Assembly (NCBI RefSeq): GCF_004682045.1
Contig: NZ_QUZT01000002.1
Coordinates: 62,001-126,000, forward strand
Length of the DNA stretch: 64,000 nucleotides
Reading direction: 5' to 3'
DNA from: Pseudomonas nabeulensis
GTDB lineage: Bacteria > Pseudomonadota > Gammaproteobacteria > Pseudomonadales > Pseudomonadaceae
Shown: piece after piece, positions 33,100-42,250 of the stretch
Position numbering within the stretch: position 1 is the first letter of the stretch
Layout: each line of letters opens with the position of its first letter
Made by a program: the position numbers and the translations under genes
The notes under the pieces: generated by a model
What the model saw: only the letters and a program-made list of their open reading frames with translations
Told to the model about the DNA's origin: nothing
Databases searched by the model: none

Positions 33100-35042
33100 C
33101 AGTGCACCTCCGCAGGTTCACGCTTTAGGGGAGCTTTGGCCGGTGCGGCCTCTTCCAGCAAGGCGTCGGCCACCAGTTCGGCAATGTCCTTGATCAGTGG
33201 GCGCGGCTCGACCACGCCTTCGAGCATCGCCGTACATTGCGGACAACCCACCGCCACCAGCTCGGCACCGGTTTCGCGGATATCTTCCATGCGCATATCG
33301 GGGATACGTTGCTTGCCGGGAATGTCAGTGATCGGCGCCCCGCCACCACCGCCGCAGCAGCGCGAACGGAAGCCCGAGCGTTGCATCTCCTTGACCTCGA
33401 TGCCCAGCGCCCGCAGCACTTGGCGCGGCGCCTCGTATTCGCCGTTGTAGCGGCCCAGATAGCACGGGTCGTGATAGGTCACACTGCTGCCCTTGTGCTG
33501 GCCCAGGTTCAGTGCGCCTTCGCCGATCAGCTCGGCCATGAAGGTGCTGTGGTGCTGCACGAGGTAGTTGCCGTTGAAGGCGCCGTATTCGTTTTTCAGC
33601 ACATGGAAACTGTGGGGATCACAGGTGACGATGCGCTTGAAGCTGTACTTGGCCAGGGTCTGGATATTGCGCGAAGCGAGCAGCTGGAACGTGGCTTCAT
33701 CGCCCAGGCGACGGGCCACGTCACCGCTGTCGCGTTCTTCCAGGCCAAGCACGGCGAAGTCCACACCGGCCGCCTTGAGCACTTTGACGAACGCGCGCAG
33801 GGTGCGCTGGTTACGCATATCGAAGGCACCGTCGCCGACCCAGAACAGTACGTCGCAGCTGCCTTTTTCGCTGAGCAACGGCAGGTTCAAATCCGCTGCC
33901 CAGTTCAACCGGCCACCGGGCGCGAAGCCACCGGGGTTATCGGTGGCGATGAGGTTTTCCAACACTTCGGCGCCCTTGTTCGGCGTGGCGCCTTTTTCCA
34001 GGGTGAGGTGGCGGCGCATGTCGACGATGGCGTCTACGTGCTCGATCATCATCGGGCACTCTTCCACGCAGGCGCGGCACGTGGTGCACGACCACAGGGT
34101 CTCGGCATCCACCAAACCATTCACGATGGGTTGATGCGGGTTGCCGTTGTGTTCACCGATGGCCTTGCCCGGATAGGGGCTGCCGGCAAACTTGGCATCG
34201 GTGCCGCCGGCCAGGCCGACCACCATGTCCTGGATGAGTTTTTTCGGGTTCAACGGCTGGCCAGCGGCAAACGCCGGGCACGCGGCTTCGCACTTGCCGC
34301 ATTGCACGCAGGCGTCGAACCCCAGCAGTTGGTTCCAGGTGAAATCCTTGGGCTTCTCTACGCCCAGCGGCGCGGTTTTGTCGTTGAGGTCCAGCGGTTT
34401 CAAACCGGTGGAACGGCCACCGCCAAAACGTTCGGCGCGGCGGTGCCAGGCCAGGTGCAGGGCACCGGCGAAGGCGTGTTTCATCGGGCCGCCCCAGGTC
34501 ATGCCGAAGAACATTTCGCTCACGCCCCACAACACGCCCACGCTCAATAACGCAGCGAGCAGCCAACCGCCGAAGTCCGCCGGCAACACCCCGGCCACCG
34601 GCAAGGTCACCAGGAAGAAACTCACCGAGAACGCCATCAGGCTTTTCGGCAGGCGCATCCACGGGCCTTTGGAGAGGCGCGACGGCGGGTTGCGACGACG
34701 CAGGTAGACGAAGGTGGCGCCGACAAACATCAGCACCGAGGCCAACAGCAAGGCGTAGCCGAGGAAGCGGTTATGCAGGCCGAAGCCGTGTACCAGAATG
34801 GCCAGCAGCGCCGACAGCACAAAGCCCAGCGCCGTGGCGACGTGGGTGTTGGCGATGTATTTGTCGCGGGCGACCACGTGGTGCAAGTCGACCATGTAGC
34901 GCTTGGGCATGGCCAGCAGGCCGCCGAGCAGGTCGACTTTCGAGGCGCGGCCACGGCGCCACATGTTTACCCGGCGCAAGGCACCGAGGACGGCAAGGCC
35001 CAGGGCGGCAAACAGGAGAATAGGAAGCAAGGTGTTCAACAT
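33099..35042 (-). CDS. dgcB: Dimethylglycine catabolism Fe-S membrane protein
   Basis: A 647-residue protein with four or five N-terminal membrane helices (about residues 3–190), then a cytoplasmic heterodisulfide-reductase-like part. Two [4Fe-4S] motifs are visible, CVQCGKCEAACP and CTTCRACVEECP, followed by CCG-type domains (YHDPCYLGRYN; RCCGGGGGAP). It links DgcA and the ETF to the membrane quinone pool. Start at 35042 with GGGAG upstream; the seven extra codons before it lack a ribosome site. A REP doublet separates it from dgcA. Confidence 0.92.
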   Translation of the reverse strand: MLNTLLPILLFAALGLAVLGALRRVNMWRRGRASKVDLLGGLLAMPKRYMVDLHHVVARDKYIANTHVATALGFVLSALLAILVHGFGLHNRFLGYALLLASVLMFVGATFVYLRRRNPPSRLSKGPWMRLPKSLMAFSVSFFLVTLPVAGVLPADFGGWLLAALLSVGVLWGVSEMFFGMTWGGPMKHAFAGALHLAWHRRAERFGGGRSTGLKPLDLNDKTAPLGVEKPKDFTWNQLLGFDACVQCGKCEAACPAFAAGQPLNPKKLIQDMVVGLAGGTDAKFAGSPYPGKAIGEHNGNPHQPIVNGLVDAETLWSCTTCRACVEECPMMIEHVDAIVDMRRHLTLEKGATPNKGAEVLENLIATDNPGGFAPGGRLNWAADLNLPLLSEKGSCDVLFWVGDGAFDMRNQRTLRAFVKVLKAAGVDFAVLGLEERDSGDVARRLGDEATFQLLASRNIQTLAKYSFKRIVTCDPHSFHVLKNEYGAFNGNYLVQHHSTFMAELIGEGALNLGQHKGSSVTYHDPCYLGRYNGEYEAPRQVLRALGIEVKEMQRSGFRSRCCGGGGGAPITDIPGKQRIPDMRMEDIRETGAELVAVGCPQCTAMLEGVVEPRPLIKDIAELVADALLEEAAPAKAPLKREPAEVH

Positions 35043-35093
35043 GGTGAAGCTCCCAAAGACCACACAGGTCTGCTGTGAAACTGGCCAAAAACT

Positions 35094-35180
35094 GTGGGAG
35101 GGGGCTTGCCCCCGATAGTGGTGGGTCAGCTACAGATGTATCAACTGACACTCAGCCATCGGGGGCAAGCCCCCTCCCAC
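35094..35180. repeat. REP doublet, class A
   Basis: A full class A doublet in the dgcA–dgcB gap. Read on the minus strand, its inner part nearly matches the copies at 30988 and 45384, so these three share a recent source. Confidence 0.9.
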
Positions 35181-35214
35181 ATTTGGACCGAGTCCACTTT
35201 GGTTCGGTGTCGGC

Positions 35215-37275
35215 TTAGAAATCCTTGCACAAGCGCAGGGCGTCATAGATCGCGGCGTGGGTGTTGCGCTGCGCCACGCAGTCGCCAATGCGGAACAGCA
35301 AGTAGCCGTCGCCCGCCTCGCTCAGGCACGGTTGCGGCTGGATCGCGAACAGCGCCTCAACATCAATCTGGCCCTTGTTGCGCGAGCCTTCCTTGAGCGC
35401 GTAGTAGATCGCTTCATCCGGACGCACGCCGTTCTCGACCACCACCTGATCCACCACCCGTTCTTCTTTGGCGCCGGTGTATTCGTTCTCCAGCACCGCC
35501 ACCAGCTTGTCGCCTTCGCGGTAGACCTTTTCCAGCATCATGTCGCCGGTCATGATCACTTCCTTGGGGTACATGCTGCGGTAGTAGGTCGGGAACGACG
35601 TACCGCCAATCGCCACGCCGGGCTTGATGTCGTCGGTGACGATCTCCACTTGGCTGCCTTTGTCCGCGAGGAAATCCGCCACCGACATGCCGGTGAATTC
35701 GCAGATGGTGTCGTAGACCAACACGTTCTTGCCCGGCGCGACTTTGCCGTCGAGCACGTCCCAGCTGCTGACTACCAGGCCTTCGGCGGCACCCCAGTGT
35801 TCGTTTTGCTCCACATTCGGATGCCCGCCCACCGCCAGCACCACCACGTCCGGACGCAGGTCCAGGATCGTGTCGGCATCGGCGGCCACACCCAGGCGCA
35901 GGTCGACTTTCAAACGTGCCAGCTCCAGCTGGAACCAGCGGGTGATACCGGCGATCTGGTCGCGTTGCGGCGCTTTCGAAGCGGTGGTGATTTGCCCACC
36001 GATGAACTCTTTCTTCTCAAACAGGGTCACGTCATGGCCGCGTTCGGCGGCGACACGTGCCGCTTCCATCCCGGCAGGGCCGGCACCGACCACCACGACT
36101 TTGCGCTTGGGCCCGGTGGATTTTTCGATGATGTGCGGCACGCCCATGTATTCACGGGACGTCGCAGCGTTCTGGATGCACAGCACGTCCAGCCCTTGGT
36201 ACTGGCGGTCGATGCAGTAGTTGGCACCGACGCACTGTTTGATCTGGTCGACCTGGCCCATCTTGATCTTGGCGATCAGGTGCGGGTCGGCGATGTGCGC
36301 ACGGGTCATGCCGACCATGTCCACATAACCGCCTTCGAGGATGCGGGTGGCCTGGTTCGGGTCCTTGATGTTCTGCGCGTGCAGCACCGGCACCTTGACC
36401 ACCTCCTTGATGCCCGCCGCCAGGTGCAGGAACGGCTCCGGCGGGTAGCTCATGTTCGGGATCACGTTGGCCAGGGTGTTGTGGGTGTCGCAACCCGAAC
36501 CCACCACGCCAATGAAATCCAGCATGCCGGTGTCGTCGTAGTACTTGGCGATTTGCTTCATGTCCTCGTGGGACAGGCCGTCCGGGTGGAATTCGTCGCC
36601 ACACAAACGCATGCCCACGCAGAAATCGTCACCGACCTCGGCGCGCACGGCTTTCAATACTTCCAGGCCAAACTTCATACGGCCTTCAAAGCTGCCGCCC
36701 CATTCGTCTGTACGCTTGTTGACCCGCGGGCTCCAGAACTGGTCGATCATGTGCTGGTGCACCGCCGACAGTTCCACACCGTCCAGGCCTCCGGCCTTGG
36801 CGCGGCGTGCAGCCTGGGCGTAGTTGCCGATCACGCGCCAGATTTCTTCGGGCTCGATGGTCTTGCAGGTGGCACGGTGCACCGGCTCACGCACGCCGGA
36901 CGGCGACATCAGCGTGGGCCAGTTGAAACCGTCCCACCGCGAGCGGCGGCCCATGTGGGTAATCTGGATCATGATCTTGGCGCCGTGCTTGTGCATGGCA
37001 TCGGCCAAATTCTGGAAGTGCGGGATGATGCGGTCGGTGGACAGGTTCACCGAACTCCACCATTCCTGTGGGCTGTCGATGGCCACCACCGACGAGCCGC
37101 CGCAAATCGCCAGGCCGATACCGCCCTTGGCCTTCTCCTCGTAATACTGAACATAACGCGCGGTGGTCATGCCGCCGTCGGTGGCATACACCTCGGCGTG
37201 GGCGGTGCTGAGCACGCGGTTGCGGATGGTCAGTTTGCCGATCTGGATCGGCGCAAACATTGCTTCGAAAGCCAT
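35215..37275 (-). CDS. dgcA: Dimethylglycine demethylase flavoprotein
   Basis: A 686-residue member of the trimethylamine/2,4-dienoyl-CoA family: N-terminal FMN barrel of the old yellow enzyme type (ITHMGRRSRWDGFNW; GGLDGVELSAVHQHMIDQFWSP), then an FAD/NAD domain (VVVVGAGPAGMEAARVAAERGHD near residue 390). It demethylates dimethylglycine to sarcosine. The Fe-S cluster segment reads CVGANYC then Cys366: ligand positions 348, 354 and 366 are Cys, but 351, where the family usually has Cys, is Ala. Forms one operon with the downstream dgcB-etfA-etfB. Confidence 0.93.
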   Translation of the reverse strand: MAFEAMFAPIQIGKLTIRNRVLSTAHAEVYATDGGMTTARYVQYYEEKAKGGIGLAICGGSSVVAIDSPQEWWSSVNLSTDRIIPHFQNLADAMHKHGAKIMIQITHMGRRSRWDGFNWPTLMSPSGVREPVHRATCKTIEPEEIWRVIGNYAQAARRAKAGGLDGVELSAVHQHMIDQFWSPRVNKRTDEWGGSFEGRMKFGLEVLKAVRAEVGDDFCVGMRLCGDEFHPDGLSHEDMKQIAKYYDDTGMLDFIGVVGSGCDTHNTLANVIPNMSYPPEPFLHLAAGIKEVVKVPVLHAQNIKDPNQATRILEGGYVDMVGMTRAHIADPHLIAKIKMGQVDQIKQCVGANYCIDRQYQGLDVLCIQNAATSREYMGVPHIIEKSTGPKRKVVVVGAGPAGMEAARVAAERGHDVTLFEKKEFIGGQITTASKAPQRDQIAGITRWFQLELARLKVDLRLGVAADADTILDLRPDVVVLAVGGHPNVEQNEHWGAAEGLVVSSWDVLDGKVAPGKNVLVYDTICEFTGMSVADFLADKGSQVEIVTDDIKPGVAIGGTSFPTYYRSMYPKEVIMTGDMMLEKVYREGDKLVAVLENEYTGAKEERVVDQVVVENGVRPDEAIYYALKEGSRNKGQIDVEALFAIQPQPCLSEAGDGYLLFRIGDCVAQRNTHAAIYDALRLCKDF

Positions 37276-37290
37276 GGCACGGTCCTCGGC

Positions 37291-37821
37291 TTACAACGGC
37301 TTGACGGTGAACAAGCCGTCGTCGTGGCCCTCTTCGGAGCCTCCGTAGACTTGTTCGGCGACGGTGCGAATCTGGCTGCCGCGCGCTTGCAGAATCTGGT
37401 CCATGGCACCGGCAAACCAGCCGGTGAACATGTAGTCCACTTTGCGTCCGACCTTGCCGTACACGTAGACGAATGCCGAGTGTTCGAGCTTGACGCTGGC
37501 GGTGCCTTTGTCGAGGTCGATGTCCTGGATCTTGAACAGGCCCCAGCCGCGTTGCGACAGGCGCTTCATGTAGTGCTCGAACACCGCGACACCTTCCAGG
37601 CCGTGGCATTCGGCTTCTTTTTCACACCAGTGCCAGGCGGATTTGTAGCCAGCCTTGTAGAGGATCTCGGCGTAGGCGTCGGCGCCCAATACTTCTTCGA
37701 TACCGATGTGGTTGTTGACGAAAAAATGGCGCGGCACGTACAGCATCGGCAGGGCGTCGGAGGTCCAGACACCGGTCTCGCTGTCGACTTCGATAGGTAA
37801 TTGCGGGGCGATCTTGGCCAT
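37291..37821 (-). CDS. DUF5943 conserved protein of the dgc operon
   Basis: A 176-residue soluble protein of unknown function, always found beside dgcAB as far as I recall. It resembles 4-vinyl-reductase-like (V4R) small-molecule binding folds: YAEILYKAGYKSAWHWCEKEAECHG, the YMKRLSQRGWGLFKI segment and GRKVDYMFTGWFAGAMDQIL. No signal peptide or metal motif is clear beyond Cys and His in the HWCEKEAECH stretch. It lies 15 bases upstream of dgcA. It may bind a substrate or cofactor of the demethylase; that is inference. Confidence 0.7.
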   Translation of the reverse strand: MAKIAPQLPIEVDSETGVWTSDALPMLYVPRHFFVNNHIGIEEVLGADAYAEILYKAGYKSAWHWCEKEAECHGLEGVAVFEHYMKRLSQRGWGLFKIQDIDLDKGTASVKLEHSAFVYVYGKVGRKVDYMFTGWFAGAMDQILQARGSQIRTVAEQVYGGSEEGHDDGLFTVKPL

Positions 37822-37876
37822 GGAAACTCAACTCCAGAAAAATTGTTATGTAGGTGTTGCGCAGTGATGCGCTGGC

Positions 37877-38854
37877 TTATTCGCCCCAGACGTCTTTCAA
37901 GACGTTGACCCAGTTCTCGCCCATGATCTTGCGCACCACGCGTTCGCTGTGGCCGCGCTTGAGCAGGGTCTCGGTGAGGTTGGGGAACTCGCCCACGGTG
38001 CGGATGCCCAGCGGGTTGATGATCTTGCCGAAGCTGGTCAGGCGGCGGGCGTAGCCCTTGTCATGGGTCAGCATTTCGAAGAAATCCTGGCCATGGCCCT
38101 GGGTGAAGTCGGTGCCGATGCCGATGGCATCTTCGCCGACGATGTTCATGGTGTATTCGATGGCTTCGGCGTAGTCGTCGATGGTCGAATCAATACCCTT
38201 GGCCAGGAACGGCGCGAACATCGTCACGCCGACAAAACCGCCATGGTCGGCAATGAACTTGAGTTCTTCATCGGACTTGTTGCGCGGGTGCTCTTTAAGC
38301 CCGGACGGCAGGCAGTGGGAGTAGCACACCGGTTTTTTCGATTCGAGGATGACTTCTTCCGAAGTTTTGGAACCCACGTGGGACAGGTCGCACATAATGC
38401 CGACGCGGTTCATCTCGGCGACGATCTCACGGCCAAAGCCCGACAGGCCGCCGTCGCGCTCGTAGCAACCGGTGCCCACCAGGTTCTGGGTGTTGTAGCA
38501 CATCTGCACCACACCAACGCCAAGCTGCTTGAAGATCTCGACGTAGCCCAATTGGTCTTCGAAAGCATGGGCGTTCTGGAAGCCGAAGATGATGCCGGTC
38601 TTGCCTTGTTCCTTGGCTTTGCGGATGTCGGCGGTGGTTTTGACCGGGATCACCAGGTCACTGTTTTCACGGATCAGGGTCTGGCTGGCCACGATGTTAT
38701 TGATGGTGGCCTGGAACCCTTCCCACACCGACACGGTGCAGTTGGCGGCGGTGAGGCCACCCTTGCGCATGTCCTCGAACAGGTCGCGGTTCCACTTGGC
38801 AATAATCAGCCCGTCGATAACGATGCTGTCGGCGTGCAATTCGGCTGGGCTCAT
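37877..38854 (-). CDS. Membrane-dipeptidase-fold protein with altered metal site
   Basis: A 325-residue protein of the renal dipeptidase (M19) family, first gene of the dgc operon. The start at 38854 has GGGG ten bases upstream. Conserved parts are present: DLSHVG (His159), CYSHCLPSGLKEHPRNKSDEEL (His180) and GIGTDFTQG. But the first zinc motif, normally His-x-Asp after Asp-Gly, reads DGLII (Leu16, Ile18), and the bridging Glu is Gln93 (GFQNAHAFED). So it cannot bind two zincs in the usual way. PAO1 has the same gene at this place. Perhaps a different hydrolase, or a binding protein, for a betaine compound. Confidence 0.8.
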   Translation of the reverse strand: MSPAELHADSIVIDGLIIAKWNRDLFEDMRKGGLTAANCTVSVWEGFQATINNIVASQTLIRENSDLVIPVKTTADIRKAKEQGKTGIIFGFQNAHAFEDQLGYVEIFKQLGVGVVQMCYNTQNLVGTGCYERDGGLSGFGREIVAEMNRVGIMCDLSHVGSKTSEEVILESKKPVCYSHCLPSGLKEHPRNKSDEELKFIADHGGFVGVTMFAPFLAKGIDSTIDDYAEAIEYTMNIVGEDAIGIGTDFTQGHGQDFFEMLTHDKGYARRLTSFGKIINPLGIRTVGEFPNLTETLLKRGHSERVVRKIMGENWVNVLKDVWGE

Positions 38855-39074
38855 CAGGCGTCCCCTTATTGGCGATTCATGCGCCGAATCGTCTGCCGGC
38901 GCTTTGGGGCCAGCATATGCCCAGGGGCTGACAGAGCCGGGTGCAAAAACGACAGGGGAATTGCCGAAAGCGTCAATCCGCGACAAAGGCCAACATGACA
39001 TCTCCGACTGGCGGCTGTTCTTTGTCCCACGCTTGAGCCAGAATTTGCGTCATCACCTGATATGAGACGGCGCA

Positions 39075-39476
39075 ATGAAATCGATTTTCCTGGCTTTGGC
39101 ACTCATCGCAACCACCGCGCACGCGGCCGAAGACACCGACAGCACGCCGTGCGATGGCATCGAAAACGACAAGCAAACCCTGGAATGCGCCACCTACAAC
39201 CGCACCACCGCCGAACAATTGCTCAAAGATAACTACCAAGGCCTGCTGGAACGCATGGGTTCGACCTATGGCAGCGACAAGACCAAGCTCGCCGACATTA
39301 CCGCTCGTCTGAAGGATGCCCAGCAGAAGTGGGAGAAATTGCGTGATGCCGATTGCGCCGTAGACACCTTCCCGGCGGTGAACGGCACCAAGGCGTATGC
39401 GATTGCACAGAATGACTGCCTGGCGCGGATGAGTGATGAGCGGTCGGAGTTTTTGGAGTCGATTGGGCAGGAATAA
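39075..39476 (+). CDS. LprI-like (DUF1311) periplasmic protein
   Basis: A 133-residue secreted protein. Signal peptide MKSIFLALALIATTAHA, then Cys in STPCDGIENDKQTLECATYN and later DADCAVDTF and AQNDCLARM, giving four conserved Cys for two disulfides, and helical Lys/Glu/Gln-rich parts. This is the LprI/DUF1311 pattern; some members inhibit lysozyme. It is transcribed alone, divergent from the dipeptidase-like gene. Function by family only. Confidence 0.78.
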   Translation: MKSIFLALALIATTAHAAEDTDSTPCDGIENDKQTLECATYNRTTAEQLLKDNYQGLLERMGSTYGSDKTKLADITARLKDAQQKWEKLRDADCAVDTFPAVNGTKAYAIAQNDCLARMSDERSEFLESIGQE

Positions 39477-39517
39477 GCGACAATCCCCGGCACTTTCCGT
39501 CTGACACAAGGCTATTC

Positions 39518-39934
39518 ATGAAGACTTGCGGCATCGAAATCAAAGGCAGCGAAGCCATCATCGCCGTCGCTTCCCTGGACAACCAGGCGCTGAGCCATAT
39601 TGCCCTGGCCACCAAGAAAATCGCCCTGGACGACGACGATGAGGCGGCCAACGTCAAGGCCTTTGCCGAGCAGGTGAAGGCGTTTGTGCAGGCCAACGGC
39701 ATTGAGCGTATTGCGATCAAGAAACGCAGCAAGAAGGGTGAGTTTGCCGGCGGGCCGACCACGTTCAAGATCGAGGGTGTGTTCCAACTGCTTGAAGGCG
39801 TGGAGGTGACACTGCTGTCGCCACAGACCATCAATGCACAGAACAAGAAGCACAACTTCGAACTGCCGGCCAGCCTGAACAAATACCAGCATGAAGCCTA
39901 CAAAGCCGCCTGCTCGGCCCTGCTGAAGAAATAA
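39518..39934 (+). CDS. DUF3010 family protein
   Basis: A 138-residue soluble protein opening MKTCGIEIKGSEAIIAVAS, with GIERIAIKKRSKKGEFAGG and LLEGVEVTLLSPQTINAQ; this looks like an RNase H-like or ruvC-type fold, as proposed for DUF3010. Function unknown. No neighbours share its direction except the DUF1311 gene 41 bases upstream, so the two may be co-transcribed. A class B REP doublet follows the stop. Confidence 0.75.
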   Translation: MKTCGIEIKGSEAIIAVASLDNQALSHIALATKKIALDDDDEAANVKAFAEQVKAFVQANGIERIAIKKRSKKGEFAGGPTTFKIEGVFQLLEGVEVTLLSPQTINAQNKKHNFELPASLNKYQHEAYKAACSALLKK

Positions 39935-39953
39935 GCCACACCACAAATCCAGT

Positions 39954-40040
39954 GTGGGAGCGGGCTTGCTCGCGAAAGCGGTATGTCAGTCAACTCATCA
40001 GCGACTGAACCACCGCATTCGCGAGCAAGCCCGCTCCCAC
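39954..40040. repeat. REP doublet, class B
   Basis: Second class B doublet (opening GTGGGAGCGGG), between convergent genes, where it can end transcription from both sides. Confidence 0.9.
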
Positions 40041-40058
40041 ATTTGTCCTGTGTTGCCT

Positions 40059-41237
40059 TCAGGCACGCGCCTGGCGCTTGTATTGCAGCCAATCACCGAA
40101 GGACTTGTCTTCCAAGGCATAACCCCCCCGGCTCGACTTCCATACCAGTTCCTTGTCGCGCAACGCATCGATACAGGCTTGGATGGTCTGGGTGCCCGGC
40201 ACCACGTCACTGCCCATCTGTTCCAGTTTCTTGCTCACCGCGGCAAGGGTGCTGTCGGTAAAGGGTGCGAAGGGTTCGTCGCTTTGCGAACGATCCACCA
40301 TCACGTCCAGCACCGCACGCTGGGGGATGGTCAGGGCGTTCCAGGCACTTTCGAACTCGGTCCACACACCAGCGCGCAACGATTCGGCGCGGCTGTGCAA
40401 CAGCTGACCCAGACTACTCGCCCCCCCCAACTCAAGCGCTACTTCACCGATGATGGTGCGCAACATCTCTGGACGACGCCCCACCAACTCAAAGACATCA
40501 TCAATGTCAGCAGCGTTGAACTGGTTGGTGTCGGCCAAAAGCGCGTTGATATACACCGTGTACGCTTGGGTAAACTCTCTGCCCAGCAGCGGAAACGCGG
40601 TGATGCTGGAGCCGAAGAACGGCTGGCTCTTGCCTAATACCAAATGAGCCAACTTGTCACGATTCGAGCCGGTGAACACCAGATGCAAGCCACTGCCCTC
40701 CTCGTCGCGCCCTTGGTTGAGCTGGTCCCTTGCGGCCTTCAGCGCAAACATCGCATTGATCCCTGATTCGCTGGTTAACGCGTGCTGCGCCTCGTCAATC
40801 ACCAGCACAACGGGTTTCTCTGCCGCACTGTGGAGCAGTTCCAGTGCTTGAGCCAGCGTTGCACCAACCGGCAACTGTGGCTTGGTAAAGTCCCAGGACA
40901 GGGTTCGTAAAAAGCTCAATTTCTCGATGCCGATGTTTTTGGCCAGCTTGCGAATGCCCTTTTCATAGGGCGCCAGGGCGGCGGCAATGGCACTGGCAAT
41001 CAACTCGGCTGGATCTTTCTCTTTGTCGGCCCACAGATCGACATACACCGTCATCCAGCCCCGAAGCTGACACTCCGGGATCAGGTCTTCACGCAGAAAA
41101 GTACTTTTGCCCGTGCGACGCGGCGCCGCGAGAAACAGGCCGGAGGTGAAATCCTGGATACCAGCCCCCACCAAACCGTCAGCGATGCTGCTTGCCAGGG
41201 TGGGGCGGCGGAATACGAAGCCGCTGTGCTTGGACAT
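40059..41237 (-). CDS. Stand-alone AAA-type ATPase with C-terminal helical domain
   Basis: A 392-residue P-loop protein of the 'archaeal ATPase'/STAND-like type. Walker A is AAPRRTGKST (Lys44), Walker B VVLVIDEAQHA near 140–150, and a sensor-like VFTGSNRD follows near 210. The C-terminal ~130 residues look like a winged-helix region (WNALTIPQRAVLDVMVDR; IQACIDALRDKELVWKSSRGGYALED). No partner gene is adjacent. The promoter region is a short AT-rich island with palindromic TATAGTC repeats, unlike the rest of the window. Relatives occur as isolated chromosomal or mobile-element genes; role unknown, possibly in defence or mobile DNA. Confidence 0.7.
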   Translation of the reverse strand: MSKHSGFVFRRPTLASSIADGLVGAGIQDFTSGLFLAAPRRTGKSTFLREDLIPECQLRGWMTVYVDLWADKEKDPAELIASAIAAALAPYEKGIRKLAKNIGIEKLSFLRTLSWDFTKPQLPVGATLAQALELLHSAAEKPVVLVIDEAQHALTSESGINAMFALKAARDQLNQGRDEEGSGLHLVFTGSNRDKLAHLVLGKSQPFFGSSITAFPLLGREFTQAYTVYINALLADTNQFNAADIDDVFELVGRRPEMLRTIIGEVALELGGASSLGQLLHSRAESLRAGVWTEFESAWNALTIPQRAVLDVMVDRSQSDEPFAPFTDSTLAAVSKKLEQMGSDVVPGTQTIQACIDALRDKELVWKSSRGGYALEDKSFGDWLQYKRQARA

Positions 41238-41261
41238 GGTTTTATACTCAATTATGGAAAG

Positions 41262-41300
41262 GACTATAAATTATAGTCACGAGTATAATTGACTATAATT
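41262..41300 (-). promoter_or_regulatory. Palindromic AT-rich operator/promoter of the ATPase gene
   Basis: GACTATAA (41262–41269) and TTATAGTC (41271–41278) are perfect arms with one base between. A further GACTATAATT copy lies at 41291–41300, with a related GAGTATAATT at 41281. The sites lie 25–63 bases upstream of the start codon and overlap likely -10 and -35 elements, a good layout for a dimeric regulator. Confidence 0.6.
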
Positions 41301-41305
41301 GGCCG

Positions 41306-42250
41306 TCAAACCACCTCCCGTCGCCGATCCTCCCGCGGACATTTCGCAAACCTTGCCCGGTAACTACGAGTGAAATACGACGGCGACTCAAACCCGCACG
41401 CAATGCTCACTTCCAGCACGCTCATGTCGCTTTGGCGCAACAGCTGCCGGGCTTTTTCCAGGCGCAGGCCGAGGTAGAAGTTGCTCGGGGTGTCGTTCAG
41501 GTGCAGGCGAAACAAGCGCTCCAGTTGGCGGCGGGTGACTTTGATCGATTCGGCCAGGGCCAGGGTGGTCAGCGGTGGTTCGGTGTGTTGTTCCATCTCG
41601 CCGATCACGTGCACCAGCTTCTTGTTATTGACGCCGTAGCGCGTGGCGATCTGCATGCGCTGGTGGTCTTTGCGTGGGCGGATGCGGCCGAGTACGAATT
41701 GTTCGGAGACCTGGATCGCCAGCTCCGGGCCATGGGCCTGGGCGATCAGGTCGAGCATCAGGTCGATGGAGGCGGTGCCGCCGGCGCAGGTGATGCGGCG
41801 ACGGTCGATTTCGAACAGCTCCTGGGTGACGCTCAAGTGCGGATACGACTCCTTGAACGCCTCGACGGCTTCCCAATGCAGGGTCAGGCGATGGCCGTCG
41901 AGCAAGCCGGCTTCGGCAAGCACACAGGCGCCAGTGTCGATGGCGCCAAGGGTCACGCCATCGTGGTCAAGACGGCGCAGCCAGTGTTCCAGCGCTGGCG
42001 TCGTGAATTGCAAGGGCTCAAAGCCAGCGACCACCAACAGTGTCGCGCCTTTGTTCAGCGGCTCCAGCGCCGCATCGGCATTGACCGACATGCCATTGCT
42101 CGCCAATACCGCACCGCCATCGGCACTCAGCACGTGCCAGCGGTACAACTCGCCCCGAAAGCGGTTGGCCACTCGCAGGGGTTCCAGCGCGGAGATAAAG
42201 CCAATGGCCGAGAAGCCCGGCATCAGCAAGAAATAGAAATCCTGGGACAT
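41306..42250 (-). CDS. cdhR: Carnitine catabolism AraC-type activator
   Basis: A 314-residue regulator with an N-terminal GATase1/DJ-1-like ligand domain (FYFLLMPGFSAIGFISALEPLRVANR; GAIDTGACVLAEAGLLDGHRLTLHWE) and a C-terminal AraC double helix-turn-helix (LALAESIKVTRRQLERLFR; LEVSIACGFESPSYFTRSYR). Lies divergent from caiX-cdhCAB, as CdhR does in PAO1, and activates that operon with carnitine. Start at 42250 (MSQDFYF); a longer frame to 42313 lacks a good ribosome site. Paralogous to gbdR in this window. Ends 69 bases from the ATPase gene's promoter region. Confidence 0.88.
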   Translation of the reverse strand: MSQDFYFLLMPGFSAIGFISALEPLRVANRFRGELYRWHVLSADGGAVLASNGMSVNADAALEPLNKGATLLVVAGFEPLQFTTPALEHWLRRLDHDGVTLGAIDTGACVLAEAGLLDGHRLTLHWEAVEAFKESYPHLSVTQELFEIDRRRITCAGGTASIDLMLDLIAQAHGPELAIQVSEQFVLGRIRPRKDHQRMQIATRYGVNNKKLVHVIGEMEQHTEPPLTTLALAESIKVTRRQLERLFRLHLNDTPSNFYLGLRLEKARQLLRQSDMSVLEVSIACGFESPSYFTRSYRARFAKCPREDRRREVV

